From: Mesoplasma sp. JKS002658
GTDB lineage: Bacteria > Bacillota_I > Bacilli_A > Mycoplasmatales > Mycoplasmataceae
DNA length: 64,000 nucleotides
Direction: 5' to 3'
Assembly: GCF_023566355.1 (NCBI RefSeq)
Contig: NZ_JAKNSW010000003.1
Span: forward strand, 1-64,000
Part shown: piece after piece, positions 1 through 11,351 of the stretch
How the letters are laid out: the number at the start of each line of letters is the position of its first letter
Position numbering within the stretch: the first letter of the stretch is position 1
Position numbers and translations under genes: made by a program
Notes under the pieces: model-generated
Told to the model about the DNA's origin: nothing
The model's input: the letters and a program-made list of their open reading frames with translations, nothing else
The model's database searches: none

Positions 1-479
1 TCTTGATTCATGTTCTCAAATCCAATCAGGTCGGTTTTAATAAGGTTATTCAAATTTACTTGTCCAAAGGTATCGATCATGACTGCAACTTCACCTTTGC
101 ACCCACTATTAGCTTTTGCTTTTATAGTTAAATTACCATTTGAATTGTATGAAGGCGGAGAAAAATCACCAACTTCAACTTTGGTTTCTAAATTAGAAAT
201 ATTTTCATTGTTTTTCAAAAACATTTCGAAAGCATCAACCTTACTCATGCCTTCAAAGCCAGCAATTGATTGTGTATTAAGATGAAGGGTGCTTAAATCA
301 ACCTTTTTAGAATGGCCATTGACACCATAATAAATTCCAGATCCAGTTCCCGCTGCAATTGCAATTACTGGTAAAGCAATTGCATAAAGTTTTCAGTTTT
401 TATAGAGTTTTGTTTTTTTCTTTGGCTCCTCCCACATAAATTCATTTTTAATTAAATTTGGGTTTTGTTTTTTCTTCAT
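1..479 (-). CDS. Membrane-anchored surface protein, 3' end outside window
   Basis: Only the N-terminal ~159 residues lie in the window; the gene runs off its left edge. The protein starts with a short Lys-rich cytoplasmic stretch (MKKKQNPNLIK). One hydrophobic segment follows at about residues 35-52 (ALPVIAIAAGTGSGIYYG), and the rest is a polar, probably extracellular domain. One in-frame TGA codes for Trp in KNWKL. The start at 479 is supported by a GGAAGG motif just upstream. No family is recognised. The layout of short basic tail, single anchor and long exterior resembles the N-terminus of the large repeat protein at 4852, so a surface role is inferred. It is separated from its right-hand neighbour by about 700 nt without a convincing gene. 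Confidence 0.7.
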
Positions 480-670
480 AATTTCCTTCCATAAACTTAA
501 GCTAATTTTGTTTATTTAACTTGTTAATAATTAATGATCGGATTATTAAGAGATTTTATTAAAGACCTAAACAAAAACTGTAACAACCACTCAGCAGTTA
601 TGTCATCTGATTGATTAATAATACTTATTTTGTGCCGTAATCTAATGTTTATGTTGTTGGATATGAGTAA

Positions 671-693
671 TTAGTTGTTAATGTAACAACTAA
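671..693. repeat. Perfect inverted repeat, 10-bp arms
   Basis: TTAGTTGTTA, a 3-nt spacer (ATG) and TAACAACTAA form an uninterrupted palindrome in the non-coding stretch. There is no T tract, so it is not a terminator. Its length and symmetry fit a dimeric repressor site or a small hairpin; which of these cannot be decided from sequence. Confidence 0.55.
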
Positions 694-991
694 CAATTTA
701 ATCAATAAGGTATTTACAGATTGACTTAAGTTTAAAAGGATTACACCATTCAATTTAAAAACAACAATAATTTAATACCTTTAGGTTAATTAAATTCATC
801 AATCTAACAAAACTCATGCTAATGATGAATTTTTGACTGATTACTCCTAATGACAATAACTTAATAATTTGACCATTTTTCTAATTCTGGTTAAAAATAG
901 AAACTTTCTGTCTATTTTATTAAAACCAGGGTATTTTGTTGTTAATTAAAAATGCTTAAAGGGTTGATTTTAGTTTTTTCCCTTAAAAGTA

Positions 992-1020
992 GGCAAACCA
1001 AACGGTTTGTCTTTTTTCTT
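992..1020 (+). terminator. Orphan plus-strand terminator-like hairpin
   Basis: An 8-bp stem (GGCAAACC/GGTTTGTC with one G-T pair, 992-999 and 1004-1011) is closed by AAAC and followed by a run of T. The orientation is plus, but no plus-strand gene precedes it in the window. Confidence 0.5.
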
Positions 1021-1122
1021 TTACCTTTCTTATTTAAACTTGTTTTCTTTTTTGATTATAACAAAAACCTGTTTTCTTTTTTTCAGAAAACCATGTTTTT
1101 TAGAGGACAAGATTTTAAAAAC

Positions 1123-1159
1123 AAAAACAGCGAAAATTAAATACTACCTTCGCTGTTTT
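1123..1159 (-). terminator. Terminator of the lipoprotein gene
   Basis: An 11-bp stem (AAAACAGCGAA/TTCGCTGTTTT) is followed on the minus strand by TTTTTGTTTTT. It lies about 30 nt past the stop codon of the lipoprotein gene. Confidence 0.8.
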
Positions 1160-1190
1160 CTTTCTGAATAAATTGACTTCAATGCAAGTC

Positions 1191-2702
1191 TTAATTTGAA
1201 TTTTTCTTAATTTCTCAACCACTAGTATATAAATCTCTTAACTGATGATTCAATTCATATTCCACCATTGCTTGATACTTTGTTTGGTCTTTATCCTTGC
1301 TATTAATCAAAGTGTTTTGAGAATAAAGACGATCATCACTAACGTTGAAGAATTTATAACCATTAAATAATCAAATAACTTGATAACTTTGAGTATTGTC
1401 CTTCTTTTGATCATCAGTTTGGGTAATGCTTTGAACGATTGGAGTAAATACTTCGACTAGATTGTTTAAAGTAAAACTAATTTGATAAGTTTGATCCTTA
1501 CTAGTTTTAGTATTAGGAGCAAAAGAATAGGTGACTTTAATTGGTTTGGCTTTAGCATAATAAAAACTATTTTGGTTATAAACAAAAGAATAACCATCAA
1601 CATCGTTATTATTACTATCTTTAATTTTAGTTTTAGTATTAACATAATCCACACTTGGTGTAGCACTAATACTGCTAATCTTTTCTGCAAAAGTGGTGTT
1701 TTCTGGCATTATTCCTCCAGCATCAAGCCCATCAGGTAAGTTAAGCGTTGGTGCAGCGTTAGTACCAATTAAAGGATCTAGACTATCAGCAGCAGACAAA
1801 ATTAAACGAGCATAAGGATCAGATTTGGTGCGTTGTCCTAAAGGTTTAGTCTTTTCTGAATCTTGGTCTTCTTGTTTAATATTATTAGCTGATGCATAAC
1901 TCACATAAGAAGCTGGTGCTTGAGAAATTGAACCATCGTTCTTATTGTAAGTAAAAATCGAACTCATGGTTTTATACTCTTGTAAGACACTGCCACTTTG
2001 ATCATCACTCAAAGCATAACGCACACCAACAAAACTAGAATATTTCGTACTATTATGATAACTTTCATAGAAAGCATTTGCATCATTATCAGCAGCACCA
2101 AACAAGTTATTAGCTTCCGTCTTTGATTCATTTAAGGCAGCTAAACCACTTACATCACCACTATAAGCACTTAAGTCATGTAAACCATTAATTGAATTAA
2201 CATGAGTATAACCAAACTGGTCATAATACTTACTTTCATCAGACTCTAAACTTGAAATTCGCGAACCATCAACACTAGGGGTATAAATTCCCTTATCATT
2301 AACTGATTGATAAGCAGCATCAGCATCATTGCCAAACCGACCAATAAAAGTATCACGAGAATCATGAAGTTGTTTTTGGTTTTCTTGGGGTTTAGTAATT
2401 AATCTTGCATCATTTGCCATTACCCGAAACAACATATCATTAAGTTCACTAAAAGTCATTGCTGGGTTAACCAGATAACCTTCTCTTCCCTTATATGATT
2501 GAGAAAAACCATTAGTAGCAGTTGCTAGTTGTTTAGCAGTATAGTTGATGCTATTGATATTAGTTTCTTGTTCTTTAATGCTTTTGTCAGCATCACCAAG
2601 ATAAATACCAATTGGATCAGTCTTTACTCCACAAGACACCACACTAGTCGCTGAAACGCCGGCAACAGAAAAAACCGTCAATAACGCAATTAATTTTTTC
2701 AC
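1191..2702 (-). CDS. Lipoprotein of unknown function
   Basis: A 503-aa protein with a clear lipoprotein leader: Lys pair, hydrophobic core and a lipobox ending SVVSC, so Cys24 would be lipidated and the protein tethered outside the membrane. The mature part is polar, rich in Ser, Asn and Asp, and has no motif I recognise. Two in-frame TGA codons near the C-terminus code for Trp; the true end is the TAA at 1191, followed by a strong terminator. It is transcribed as a single gene, convergent with nothing and separated from dnaB by about 100 nt. Similar leaders are typical of lipoproteins in the Entomoplasma/Spiroplasma group. It could be a substrate-binding or purely antigenic protein; the sequence does not say which. 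Confidence 0.85.
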
Positions 2703-2808
2703 TTCTTTTCTCCCTTGAAATTTAATAAGCTCGTTAATGAGTAAATTATACCAAAATTAGCCACCAAAAAGAAGATAGCCTGATGGTGATAAAAGTTAGG
2801 AAAAACCA

Positions 2809-4152
2809 TTAAGCATCGATAAATTTTCCGTATCGCTTTAAAAAAGATAGTTCAATATCTTTTGTAGCTCCGTTCCGATGCTTAGCAATTACTAATTGAG
2901 TTGGCGAAACCTCACTTGGCATCGACCCATCATCATGGACATAATAGTCAGGACGATATAAAAACATGATAATATCAGCATCTTGTTCAATCGCTCCTGA
3001 ATCTCGTAAATCAGACATAATCGGACGTTTGTCTTCCCGTTTTTCAACACTTCGACTTAATTGGGAAAGACAAATAATTGTTATTCCCAAATCCCGAGCA
3101 ATCCGTTTCAACTGACGCGAAATCGTTGAAATTTCGTTTTGACGGTCGTTGCCACTTGATCCTGGTGTTGTCACCAATTGCAAGTAATCAATAATACACA
3201 AGTTGATGTTTTCATCACGTTTTAACTTATGCAGTTTAGACTGAATTTGTTGAACATTAATCCCTGGTGTATCATCAATAAAAATTCTAGTGTGATCAAG
3301 CGTGTCTTTAGCCACTCCCAATTCGGTTCATTCTTCTTTTTTAATTCCTTGACCATGTCGTAACTTATCACCTTCAACCTCTGTCATTAGGGATAAGATC
3401 CGTTGGGTTAACTGTTCGCCAGGCATTTCTAAAGAAAAAATGACTACCCCATTTCTCTGTTTTTGTTTAGGATCACTTGCGGCATTATAAGCAAGGTTTA
3501 AGGCAAAGGCGGTTTTTCCCATACTTGGTCTAGCAGCCAAAATAATGAAATCTTGAGCTTGTAATCCTGCAGTAACCCGGTCCAACTCAGCAAATCCAGT
3601 AGTAATTCCTGTTAACTTTTCTTTTGAAGAAGCTAACTTTCTTAACTTAGTTAACACCACCTGGGCACTATCACCAATTTTAGTTGTATCATTGGTTTTT
3701 AAGTCAAAGTCAATTTCTAATAACTGGTTTTGCGCTGTTTCTAAAACCTCACGCATATTAGTTGATGTTTTAGTCAGGTTAGAAACTTCGTTAATTAAAC
3801 CTTTCAACTGACGTTCAGCACTTTGTTCGTGAACAATTTTAATATAACTATCAACATTTTCATCAGAATAATACTTCGCAGCAATCATAAAGAGATAAGA
3901 AGTATTCCCTGCCTTTGCTAACCTTCCCTTACCTTCTAAATAGTCAGCAACATTAATTTCTGAGATTTCTTGATTAGTAATCTGTAATTCTTCAATTGCT
4001 TGAAAAATCAACTTATGAGCTCCTGAAAAAAAGTCATCATGACTAAGATTAATCAAAATATCTGGTAAAGCATTGGGAGACTTTAACGCAATTGCTAAAA
4101 CATTTTGTTCAGCTTCATTTAAAATCTCCAGATTAGCTTTTTCATCAATCAT
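2809..4152 (-). CDS. dnaB: Replicative DNA helicase DnaB
   Basis: A 447-aa hexameric 5'-3' helicase that unwinds DNA ahead of the replisome and recruits primase. Residues 1-~150 form the helical N-terminal domain. The RecA-like ATPase follows, with Walker A ARPSMGKT near residue 210, Walker B NLCIIDYLQL near 325 and the SQLSRSVEKR segment near 355. A TGA between 'KKEE' and 'TELGVAK' codes for Trp, and the two halves join in one frame. The length is usual for the family. It lies 30 nt downstream of rplI on the same strand; rplI-dnaB adjacency is widespread in Firmicutes and Mollicutes. The pair probably shares a transcript. Confidence 0.96.
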
Positions 4153-4182
4153 GCTTTTATCCCATTTCTTTCTAACTTATAA

Positions 4183-4638
4183 CTATTTCTTTTTATCTTT
4201 TTTTTCTACTCGAACAACAAGTGTTGCTTTCACACCCATCTCTAGGTTAATCTCCACTTTAAAAGTACCTGCTTCTTTCAAATTATTAAAGTTTTTCAAT
4301 TGTTTAGTAGAGATTTCAATTCCTTCTTCAACCTTTAAATAATTCACAACTTCTTTAGCAGTAATTGATCCCTGGGCCTTATCTTGGATAATATCAAGTT
4401 GAAAAACTGGTTTTAGTTCTTCAATTTTTTGTTTTAGTTGTTTCATTTCTGCAGTAGCTAACTGGTTTTCTTCACCCTGAATTTGTTTTTTTGTATTTAG
4501 AGATTTTGTTGCTCCAAGAGTGGCTTGCATCGCTAAATGATTGGGAAACAAGTAGTTCAAAGCGTACCCATCGCTTACGACTTTAACTTCATCTTTTAAT
4601 CCTTGCCCCTTTACATCTTTTAAAAAAATTACCTTCAT
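4183..4638 (-). CDS. rplI: 50S ribosomal protein L9
   Basis: A 151-aa protein starting [19 protein letters not shown]. This is the L9 N-terminal domain signature, with the conserved region around [13 protein letters not shown] at residues 24-36. A long helix (about 40-80) and a C-terminal RNA-binding domain follow, and it ends in a Lys-rich tail. It binds 23S rRNA near the L1 stalk and helps keep the reading frame. Length matches the family. It is the first gene of the rplI-dnaB pair and is divergent from the large surface-protein gene at 4852. Confidence 0.97.
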   Translation of the reverse strand: MKVIFLKDVKGQGLKDEVKVVSDGYALNYLFPNHLAMQATLGATKSLNTKKQIQGEENQLATAEMKQLKQKIEELKPVFQLDIIQDKAQGSITAKEVVNYLKVEEGIEISTKQLKNFNNLKEAGTFKVEINLEMGVKATLVVRVEKKDKKK

Positions 4639-4775
4639 CAGTTTTCCCTCACTTAATTTATAAGTTTATTCTACTAATTCTTCTTAATGATTACCAATAA
4701 TTAGAATTAAACTATCGTTTTAAAAGTAAAAAAATTTTTCTAAAGTAAAAAATCCTAATCAAAAAATCTCTTTGC

Positions 4776-4781
4776 TATAAT
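4776..4781 (+). promoter_or_regulatory. Extended -10 box for the large surface protein
   Basis: TATAAT preceded by TTTGC (TGC-TATAAT, extended -10 type) sits about 70 nt before the ATG at 4852. The mRNA leader ends in a strong CGGAGG ribosome site at 4842-4847. Confidence 0.65.
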
Positions 4782-4851
4782 CTCAATAAGAAACAATTAA
4801 AGTAATATTTTGACACCAATTCTACTTATGGTTTAAGAAAACGGAGGAAAA

Positions 4852-7800
4852 ATGACAAAGCAAAAACAAACCAGCAAAAAGGACAAGAAGATTATTATTT
4901 ACTCCTCAACTGCTGCAGGAGTTATCATCATTGGTGGAGCTGTCGGAGCTGGAGTTGGGGTAGCTATTCATAACCGCACCAATCACAATTCAGAAGTCAA
5001 GGAAGAAAATAAGTTTCTCGATAAAGTCGCTAAAGATATTAGCGCTAGTCAAACTTCGCCAATCATGGCGAAGAATAAAGCAATAACTTTTAAAGTCATT
5101 AGCGAACAAGCCGATATCCAGAAAGCTCAAGAACTTGGTTTAACTGCCACTGCTGATCAAAACTTATTTACAGTTTCGCAAATAAATGATGATGGCGAAA
5201 TTCAAGTAACTTCAACAGGAAAATCAGGAAGTGGAGATGTTTTACTTTCCACAGACAATTCTTCAAAAAGTAAAAAGTTAAATGTCTTTGATGGAAATCC
5301 AAAACCTTTGGTGGTGGTTGATGATTGTGATTTTGATGAAGACACTGATCTTGACAAAACCAACTTCACTACCACCCCAAGTGTTGAAAAAACCCAAACA
5401 ATCATCTTAAATAATCCCCAAACCTTCGCTAACCTTCAAGTTGCAGTTTTGAATTCTGATGGCAGCATTGATAGTGGTGGTAGTAATAAAGCTAAAATTG
5501 CGCTTGACTATGATACTGGTAAAATTACTATCAAACCATTAATCCAAGGTGATTTAAGTATCGGAATCTTTGCAGACAACGTTACTGGTACTAAAGAGGG
5601 CAAAACTGCTGCTTGCATCCTCGCTTTATCAGTTCAACCAAAGTTAGATTTAACCCCAATCAGCGGTGATGATAATAGTACAGAAATCAATACCTCACCA
5701 AAACTTGGTGAAACTAGTAAGATTAATATCACTAATGCTGATGACTATGAAAACTTATCTGTAGCTTCAGATCAAACTGATGTTGCAAGAGTCACTAACC
5801 TGACTTATGCAGACGTCACTGATGATAATCAACAAAAGGGGACGCAAAGAAAAACAACAAGAATAGCTACTTTTAATGTTATCCCCACCAATCCAGGAAA
5901 AGCCAATATTATCATTAAAGCTGATAACGCCAATAAACAAATAATTCCGTTTGTTATTCCTTCAAGAATTAATCCTTATTTAGATGATGTGGCACAAGGA
6001 TTTATTACCGGACACACTTGTGATATCAAAATTGATAATTTAAATGATATGGTTAATGTCACTGCTACTTCAAGTGATAATAACGTTTTTAAAGTCGATT
6101 CAATCGATGCTACTAATGAAACGATTAGACTGATTGGCCAAGGTGCTGGAAGTGCTAGTTTGAAAATTGATGCTGCTAACATCACTCAACCCCAAACAAT
6201 TCAACTTCAAGTTGCTGATGATGCTAAATTAGCTAATTTAGACTTAACTACTTTGAACCCAAACTTTATTACAAATCCAAGAGTTGGTGAATCCCAAGCA
6301 ATTATTATCGGAAATCCTAAAACACTAATTAACCTTGGTGCTCAAAGTGATAATCCTGATATTCTCGGAGTAAATGTCGATCAAGATACAGCAACAATTA
6401 ATCTTGTACCGATTGCTCAAGGAACTGCAAACATTACCATTCGTGCTGATGATAGTACTAGTGAAAAAGTTATTGCAATTACTTGTTTACCAAAAGAAGA
6501 TATTGTAATTAATGATGAAGCGAATTTAAACACGACACCTAAAATTGGGGAAAATGTCAAACTTAAAATTGATAATTATGTTGATATTATTAATCCAAAC
6601 ATCCAAACAAGTGATGATAATGTTGCCACAATTACAAATGATCATCAAGGAAATATTACCCTTAATCCGATTAATCCAGGAATCGCTACTTTAATGATTA
6701 GTGGTGATAACATTAACCAAAAGGATCTTGACTTTATTATTCCTGATCGTGTCACCATTGTTTTAGATGATTCTACAACTCCAAAAGGAATGAAGGTTGG
6801 TGCCACCATAACAATTAGTGTTCCTGATTATCAAAACTTAGTCGATCCAAAAGTGACAAGTAGTGATAGTACGATTCTAAGTGTGGAAAGTTATTTTGTT
6901 GATGGTAATACGATTACTATTAAAGGATTGAAACCAGGAGTGGCAAAAGTAATTATTAGTGCTGCTAACATCACAGCCAATAAAGAAGTTAGTTTGACTG
7001 TTGCTACCCCAGTTGATGTTGCTACTCCAAATGAAACCTTAAACTTAAGTCCTGAAATTGGTGAAGACCAAGTAATTACTCTACCCAATTTCAATCAACT
7101 TGTAAATCCTAGAATTACTACCCAACCAAGCAAGGCTTTGAAAGTGACCATTAATCAAGATAGTGGTACAATCATTTTTAAACCATTAATTTCAGGAACA
7201 ATTCAAGCAACTATTACTGCTGATAATGCTATTAATAACTACGAATTTAGTTTAAATGTTCCTGCTAAACATGACATTAGTTTTGAACAAACTCCAATAT
7301 CAAGTTTAAAAATTGGTCAAGTCAACGAATTAAGCATTGCTGATTTTAGTGCGCTAAATTTAATTAATTTACAAATTGAATCATCAAATCAACAAGTAGC
7401 TGATGTTTCTGAAATTGATCGAACAGGAAAATTTAGCATCAGTGCACTTGGATCAGGAACGACCACAATTACTTTAAGTGGAGATAACATTAATTCCACC
7501 TCTTTTACTTTAACTGTTCTTGAAAAAATCAATACAATCATCACTCAAACCAGAAGTGGATTGGTTTTAACTGATGATCGCAAAACCACCACTTTTAGTG
7601 TTGACAACTATCAAGATTTGGTTGATCCAGTAGCTATTAGTAGTGATCCAGACATCCTTAGTGTTGATAGTTCTGATTTAGCAAACGGAGGAATTGTTAG
7701 AGTTACAGCTTTAGGTCTTGGAAGTGCTAGTGTAGTTATTAATAGTAAAAATAGTGCCCAAACCACTAATGTTGCTTTCACAGTTTTACCAGAAACTACT

Positions 7801-10065
7801 GTTGATATTGATACTGATGGAGTAAGTACAAGTCAAAAAGTTAACATCAACCAGATCTTACAAGTCCAAAATTACGCTCAAGAAGTTAACCTTCGGGTAA
7901 CTGGAGATGCAATTGATCGAGGTTTAATTAGTGCAAGTATTGATCAAAACAGCGGAAGAATAAACATTAATCCTTTAAAGGCTGGAACGGCAAACTTTAA
8001 TGTTGAAAGTGATAACTCTAATCTCACTACTCCCACATCATTTTCTTGAACGATTAAGTCCGCTCCCGATGACACTGACTATACTAACCTAGCAAAATCA
8101 ACTTGAATGAAAACTACTAATTTGCCAAGTACTTTGCGATTTGGTGAAAGTGCTACAATCGAAGTTAACACCAGAGTTACAGTTTTTCTTTTCCCTTATG
8201 ATATGCCTGATGCTGATAAGCAAAGTCTTAATATTCTTTCTAATGGAAATGATATTGTTGATGTTCAAAAAGAGATTGATGATAATAACCACTTAATTAC
8301 CTTTACTCTAACAGCTAAAAAAGCAGGGAATGAAATTTTAAAAATTATCTCCTCTGGAATGCTTGGCGAAACATTTGGAATGAATGTTGAAGCCAAACAT
8401 GATTACAACCACGTTTTTGATCGTCTCCAAATTTGAATTGGTAATCAACTTGACTTGAATCTTAATTCAAACGATTATATTAACCTGGTAATTTCTTCAA
8501 CAAATAACGCTGTTATTGAGCCAAAAAAAGATACTAACAAAAATTGATTCCTTGAAGCTACAGGAAGTGGAAAAGCAACCATCAATATCCAAGCTGATAA
8601 TATGAAAAATTCTCGAACCTATGACTTTGAAGTTGCGACAAAAACTGATATTACAATTCCAAGTTTTAATCCTGATTTGAACCCTGATCAAACTAGTGAA
8701 ATCAAATTGGGTAGAGTTGATGATTTAGTTAATCCAGAATTAACTTCTTCAGACACCAACCTTGCTAAAATTAATTTAATTGAACGTGATGGTTGATATT
8801 ATGCTGCTATTAATACTTTTGAGGTTGCAGGTGAAGTTACCTTTAGTTTAACTGCTGATAATATCAATCCTTATCACTTTAAGATGCAAGTAACTTCACT
8901 TGCTCGTGAAGATTTCTTAGCGATGAGTGATAACCTCTTTGCAACCAGTACAGGAGTTTATGATCAAGATGGAAATCTGATTGCTGCTGATGCTTTAAGT
9001 GGGATGAGTAGTGATGAGATTTTAGCGATGAGTGGCAACATTATCGCTACTACTAGAGGAGTTTATAACATCAACGGTCGCCAATTATCCCCATATGTTT
9101 TAAAAGATCTCACTAAAAACGACATTCTTGGCCTTTCTGATACTGTAATCGCCACTACTAAAGGAATTTTTAATCAGCAAGGAGTTGAAATTGCTAAAAG
9201 TCTGACAACTTATAGCAACGACACGATTTATGGAGTTAGTGGTTCAGTCGTAGTCACCCAACAAGGTTTATATAATGATAGTGGCAGTTTATTAAATTCT
9301 TCGGGAGTTACTTTTGATAAAAGTGATATTCTTTCAATTGGTAAATCACTAATTGTAACCACCAAAGGAGTTTTTAGAACCTATAGTTCTTTACTTTTCC
9401 CTGCTGAACTTTATTACTACTCTCAAAAACTTCGAGGGTTAACTGCTGATGATATCTTGATGGTTGGTAATTCTGCTGTAGCAACAACAAAAGGAATTTA
9501 TAATACTCAAGATCAACAAGTTATGTCTCTAGAACTGGGGAAACCAACTGCTGATGATATCTGGGCATTAAGTGACAAAATCATCACTACTAGCAAAGGA
9601 GTCTATCAAACCAGCACTAGTTGACTTGGTTTCTCGATTCCTATCAGACCTTTAAGAGGCTTGCAAAAATCAGAATATCTTGGTCAAGGAAACAATATTA
9701 TTGCCACAACAAAAGGGGTTTATAACTATGATGGAGAGCAGTTGGGAGGCGATGCCTTGGTAGGATTAACCACTGCTGATATTCTTGCTATTAGTGATAA
9801 TTTCATTGTGACCACAAAAGGAGTCTACAATCTTGATAACCATTTGGTTGGTGGAAGTGTTTTAATTGGTTTAACTCTTGATGACATCATCAGCGTTCAG
9901 AACAACATTATTGCCACAACAAAAGGGGTTTATAACTATAATGGAGAGCAGTTGGGCGGAACCACTTTGGTTGGAATTAATTCTGATCAAGTTTATGGAG
10001 TTACAAACAACTTTATCGTGACTGCCTTTGGAACGTGAACTAGCGAAAATAAACGTTTAATTTAA
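4852..10065 (+). CDS. 1737-aa repeat-built surface protein (Ig-like repeats plus KGVYN repeats)
   Basis: The largest gene in the window. Residues 1-15 are Lys/Gln-rich and cytoplasmic, and residues ~17-40 form a Gly/Ala/Val membrane anchor. From ~residue 150 to ~1340 there are about a dozen Ig-like repeats of 80-95 residues. Each has a start like 'P-x-I/V-G-E', a middle 'VDP/VNP-x-ITSSD', and an end like 'G-x-A-x-ITIxADN', as in bacterial BIG_2-type domains. From residue 1345 there are about ten repeats of ~37 residues centred on IIATTKGVYN-x-x-G. Several TGA Trp codons occur and all segments share one frame. It has its own promoter and terminator. A role in adhesion or immune variation is inferred from architecture only. 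Confidence 0.88.
5300..8880 (+). repeat. Ig-like (BIG_2-type) domain repeats within the surface protein
   Basis: About twelve diverged copies of an 80-95-residue unit; each carries a recognisable 'NPKxTSSD...ITIKPLxxGxAxITIxADN' pattern. They are diverged at DNA level, so recent copy-number change is not evident here. Boundaries are approximate. Confidence 0.75.
8884..10040 (+). repeat. About ten 37-residue 'TTKGVYN' repeats
   Basis: Tandem units with the core I-x-T-T-K-G-V-Y-N, a polar turn, then L-x-G-L-T-x-D-D-I-L-A-x-S-x-N. The units near 9690-9800 and 9900-9980 are almost identical at DNA level (for example ATTATTGCCACAACAAAAGG at both 9697 and 9907), which shows recent duplication or conversion. 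The short beta-rich unit would suit a propeller-like fold; that is inference. Confidence 0.75.
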
Positions 10066-10070
10066 TAAAA

Positions 10071-10100
10071 AAACAACCACTTTAAAAGTGGTTGTTTTTA
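10071..10100 (+). terminator. Terminator of the large surface-protein gene
   Basis: A CAACCACTTT/AAAGTGGTTG hairpin followed by TTTTTA lies immediately after the stop at 10065. Its A-rich left flank gives a U-rich tail on the minus strand too, so it may also serve the gene ending at 10104. Confidence 0.85.
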
Positions 10101-10103
10101 ATT

Positions 10104-10514
10104 TTATTGATTATCGTAATCAATTCCTTCAACTAAATGAGTATTTCCAGAATAAAACTTCACTTCATCATTTTCTAAATTAAAATCAACTTTCGTTAAT
10201 TTATATTTGTTTAAAAATTCTCCTAATTCTTGGTGATACTTTTCATCATTTAATAGAGCCGCTCAATCTTTTTTTAGATCAACTAGGTGATCTGCTAAAT
10301 CGATTGCTTCAGTTTCTTTAATTTTTGGTCATTGATTTCCACTCATGATAACTTTTTCATTATTATCACCATAACGTGCTTCAACAACATCAGTTTTAGT
10401 ATCAAAAACTAAACTAGATACTCCTAATTCTTTTTTTAAATCCCGAAGAAATTGAGCAAAAGTAATTTGATCAGCTTCTAATTTATTAACATAACTTTCG
10501 ATTCGTTTTTCCAT
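10104..10514 (-). CDS. Small hypothetical protein
   Basis: A 136-aa soluble, acidic protein of mixed helix and strand (MEKRIESYVNKLEADQITFAQF...). There is no signal peptide, membrane segment or motif I can name. Two TGA codons code for Trp (NQWPKI and KDWAAL). The ATG at 10514 is preferred: an AAAGGA site lies 12 nt before it. An in-frame TTG four codons further upstream abuts that site too closely. It is placed between two terminators, downstream of rpsR but separate from that operon, so it is probably transcribed alone. Function unknown. Confidence 0.7.
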
Positions 10515-10568
10515 AAATAAAACCAATCCTTTCTGTTTACTATTTTCTCCTGATTTACCAAAAAAGAA

Positions 10569-10605
10569 AAGAACCTCCTAACAAAATGTTAGGAGGTTCT
10601 TTTTT
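10569..10605 (-). terminator. Terminator of the rpsF-ssb-rpsR operon
   Basis: A perfect 15-bp stem (AAGAACCTCCTAACA and its complement) with a short AAA loop and a U-rich tail on the minus strand sits 3 nt past the rpsR stop. Confidence 0.9.
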
Positions 10606-10607
10606 AG

Positions 10608-10832
10608 TTATTCAATTACGTAAGATAAAAGACCCATGGTTCTTGCTCTTTTAATCGCAGTAGCTAGTTTTCTTTGGTCTTTAGGACTAGCACCAGTTAC
10701 CCGTTTAGGTAAGATTTGTCCATTACCAGAAACAAATTTTTTTAATAGTTCAACATCTTTAAAGTCGATGTACTTAATTTGATTCTTAGCAAAAGGATTG
10801 GGTTTTTTTCTTCTTGGTCCTTTTTTAATCAT
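10608..10832 (-). CDS. rpsR: 30S ribosomal protein S18
   Basis: A 74-aa protein with the S18 core: a basic N-terminus, the [26 protein letters not shown] segment at about residues 22-47 and [22 protein letters not shown] at the end. S18 binds next to S6 on the 30S platform, in keeping with the rpsF-ssb-rpsR gene order. It is the last gene of the operon, 18 nt after the ssb stop, and is followed at once by a strong terminator. Confidence 0.97.
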   Translation of the reverse strand: MIKKGPRRKKPNPFAKNQIKYIDFKDVELLKKFVSGNGQILPKRVTGASPKDQRKLATAIKRARTMGLLSYVIE

Positions 10833-10850
10833 TTTAATATTCTCTTTTCT

Positions 10851-11324
10851 TTAATCTCAAAGAATTGAATCATCATCTTTAAAAAGTTCTTCTTTAGGTT
10901 CACTTTTAATTGATGATGGTTGTTCTTCTTGCTCGAATCCGTTAACCAAATCCATGTCTAAGTTTGAATCGTTTCGCACATAGTCATTATTATTTCCTTT
11001 GGTTTGAGTTCGAGCGCCATTTCTTGGTTCTAAAAATTCAACACGATCAGCAACTACATTGGTAATAGTTTGGAAATTTCCGTTATCATTGGTACTTCTT
11101 GAAGACAATCTTCCAGTAACACCAACCAAAGACCCACTTCCTAAAAAGTTACTCATGTTTCGAGCAACGTTTTCTCAAGCTACACAAGAAATAAAGTTTG
11201 CTTGTTCTTTTCCGTTTCGATACTCATTCACTGCTACTGTAAAAAAACAGTAAGCAGTTCCGTTTGTATTTTCTCTTAATTCGACATTCTTGGTTAATCT
11301 TCCAATTAATTGAACTTGATTCAT
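10851..11324 (-). CDS. ssb: Single-stranded DNA-binding protein
   Basis: A 157-aa protein with an N-terminal OB fold (MNQVQLIGRLTKNVELREN, then AVNEYRNGKEQANFISCVAWENVA) covering about residues 1-105. An acidic disordered tail ends in DDDSILWD. A TGA supplies the Trp of CVAWENV and another the penultimate Trp. The family's tail usually ends DDDIPF-like, so the acidic tip is kept in altered form. ATG 11324 is chosen over 11330 because the AAGG site lies 8 nt before it but only 2 nt from the earlier ATG. It is the middle gene of rpsF-ssb-rpsR and coats single-stranded DNA in replication and repair. Confidence 0.95.
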
Positions 11325-11351
11325 TTCCATTACCTTCTTTACTTATTTTTA

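Larger units (their letters stand above)
480..1190. other. Intergenic stretch with palindrome and hairpins, no convincing gene
   Basis: About 710 nt of AT-rich sequence lie between two minus-strand surface-protein genes. It holds a perfect 10-bp inverted repeat (671-693), a plus-strand terminator-like hairpin followed by a T run (992-1020) and a further hairpin (about 1071-1091). The right end is the terminator of the lipoprotein gene (1123-1159). A 62-codon frame at 952-1140 is Phe/Lys-rich and overlaps these hairpins, so I do not call it a gene. A plus-strand terminator with no plus-strand gene before it leaves room for a small RNA starting somewhere in 500-990. Confidence 0.5.

Noticed and set aside
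952-1140. 62-codon plus-strand frame rich in Phe and Lys
   Set aside because: It spans two hairpins and the lipoprotein terminator, has low complexity and no ribosome site; more likely non-coding.
8098-8691. Minus-strand frames inside the large surface-protein gene
   Set aside because: They are opposite-strand shadows of a repetitive gene, with no ribosome site or family match.
5300-10040. Repeat block as a CRISPR array
   Set aside because: The repeats are coding, diverged, of 37 or 80-95 codons and without uniform short direct repeats and spacers.
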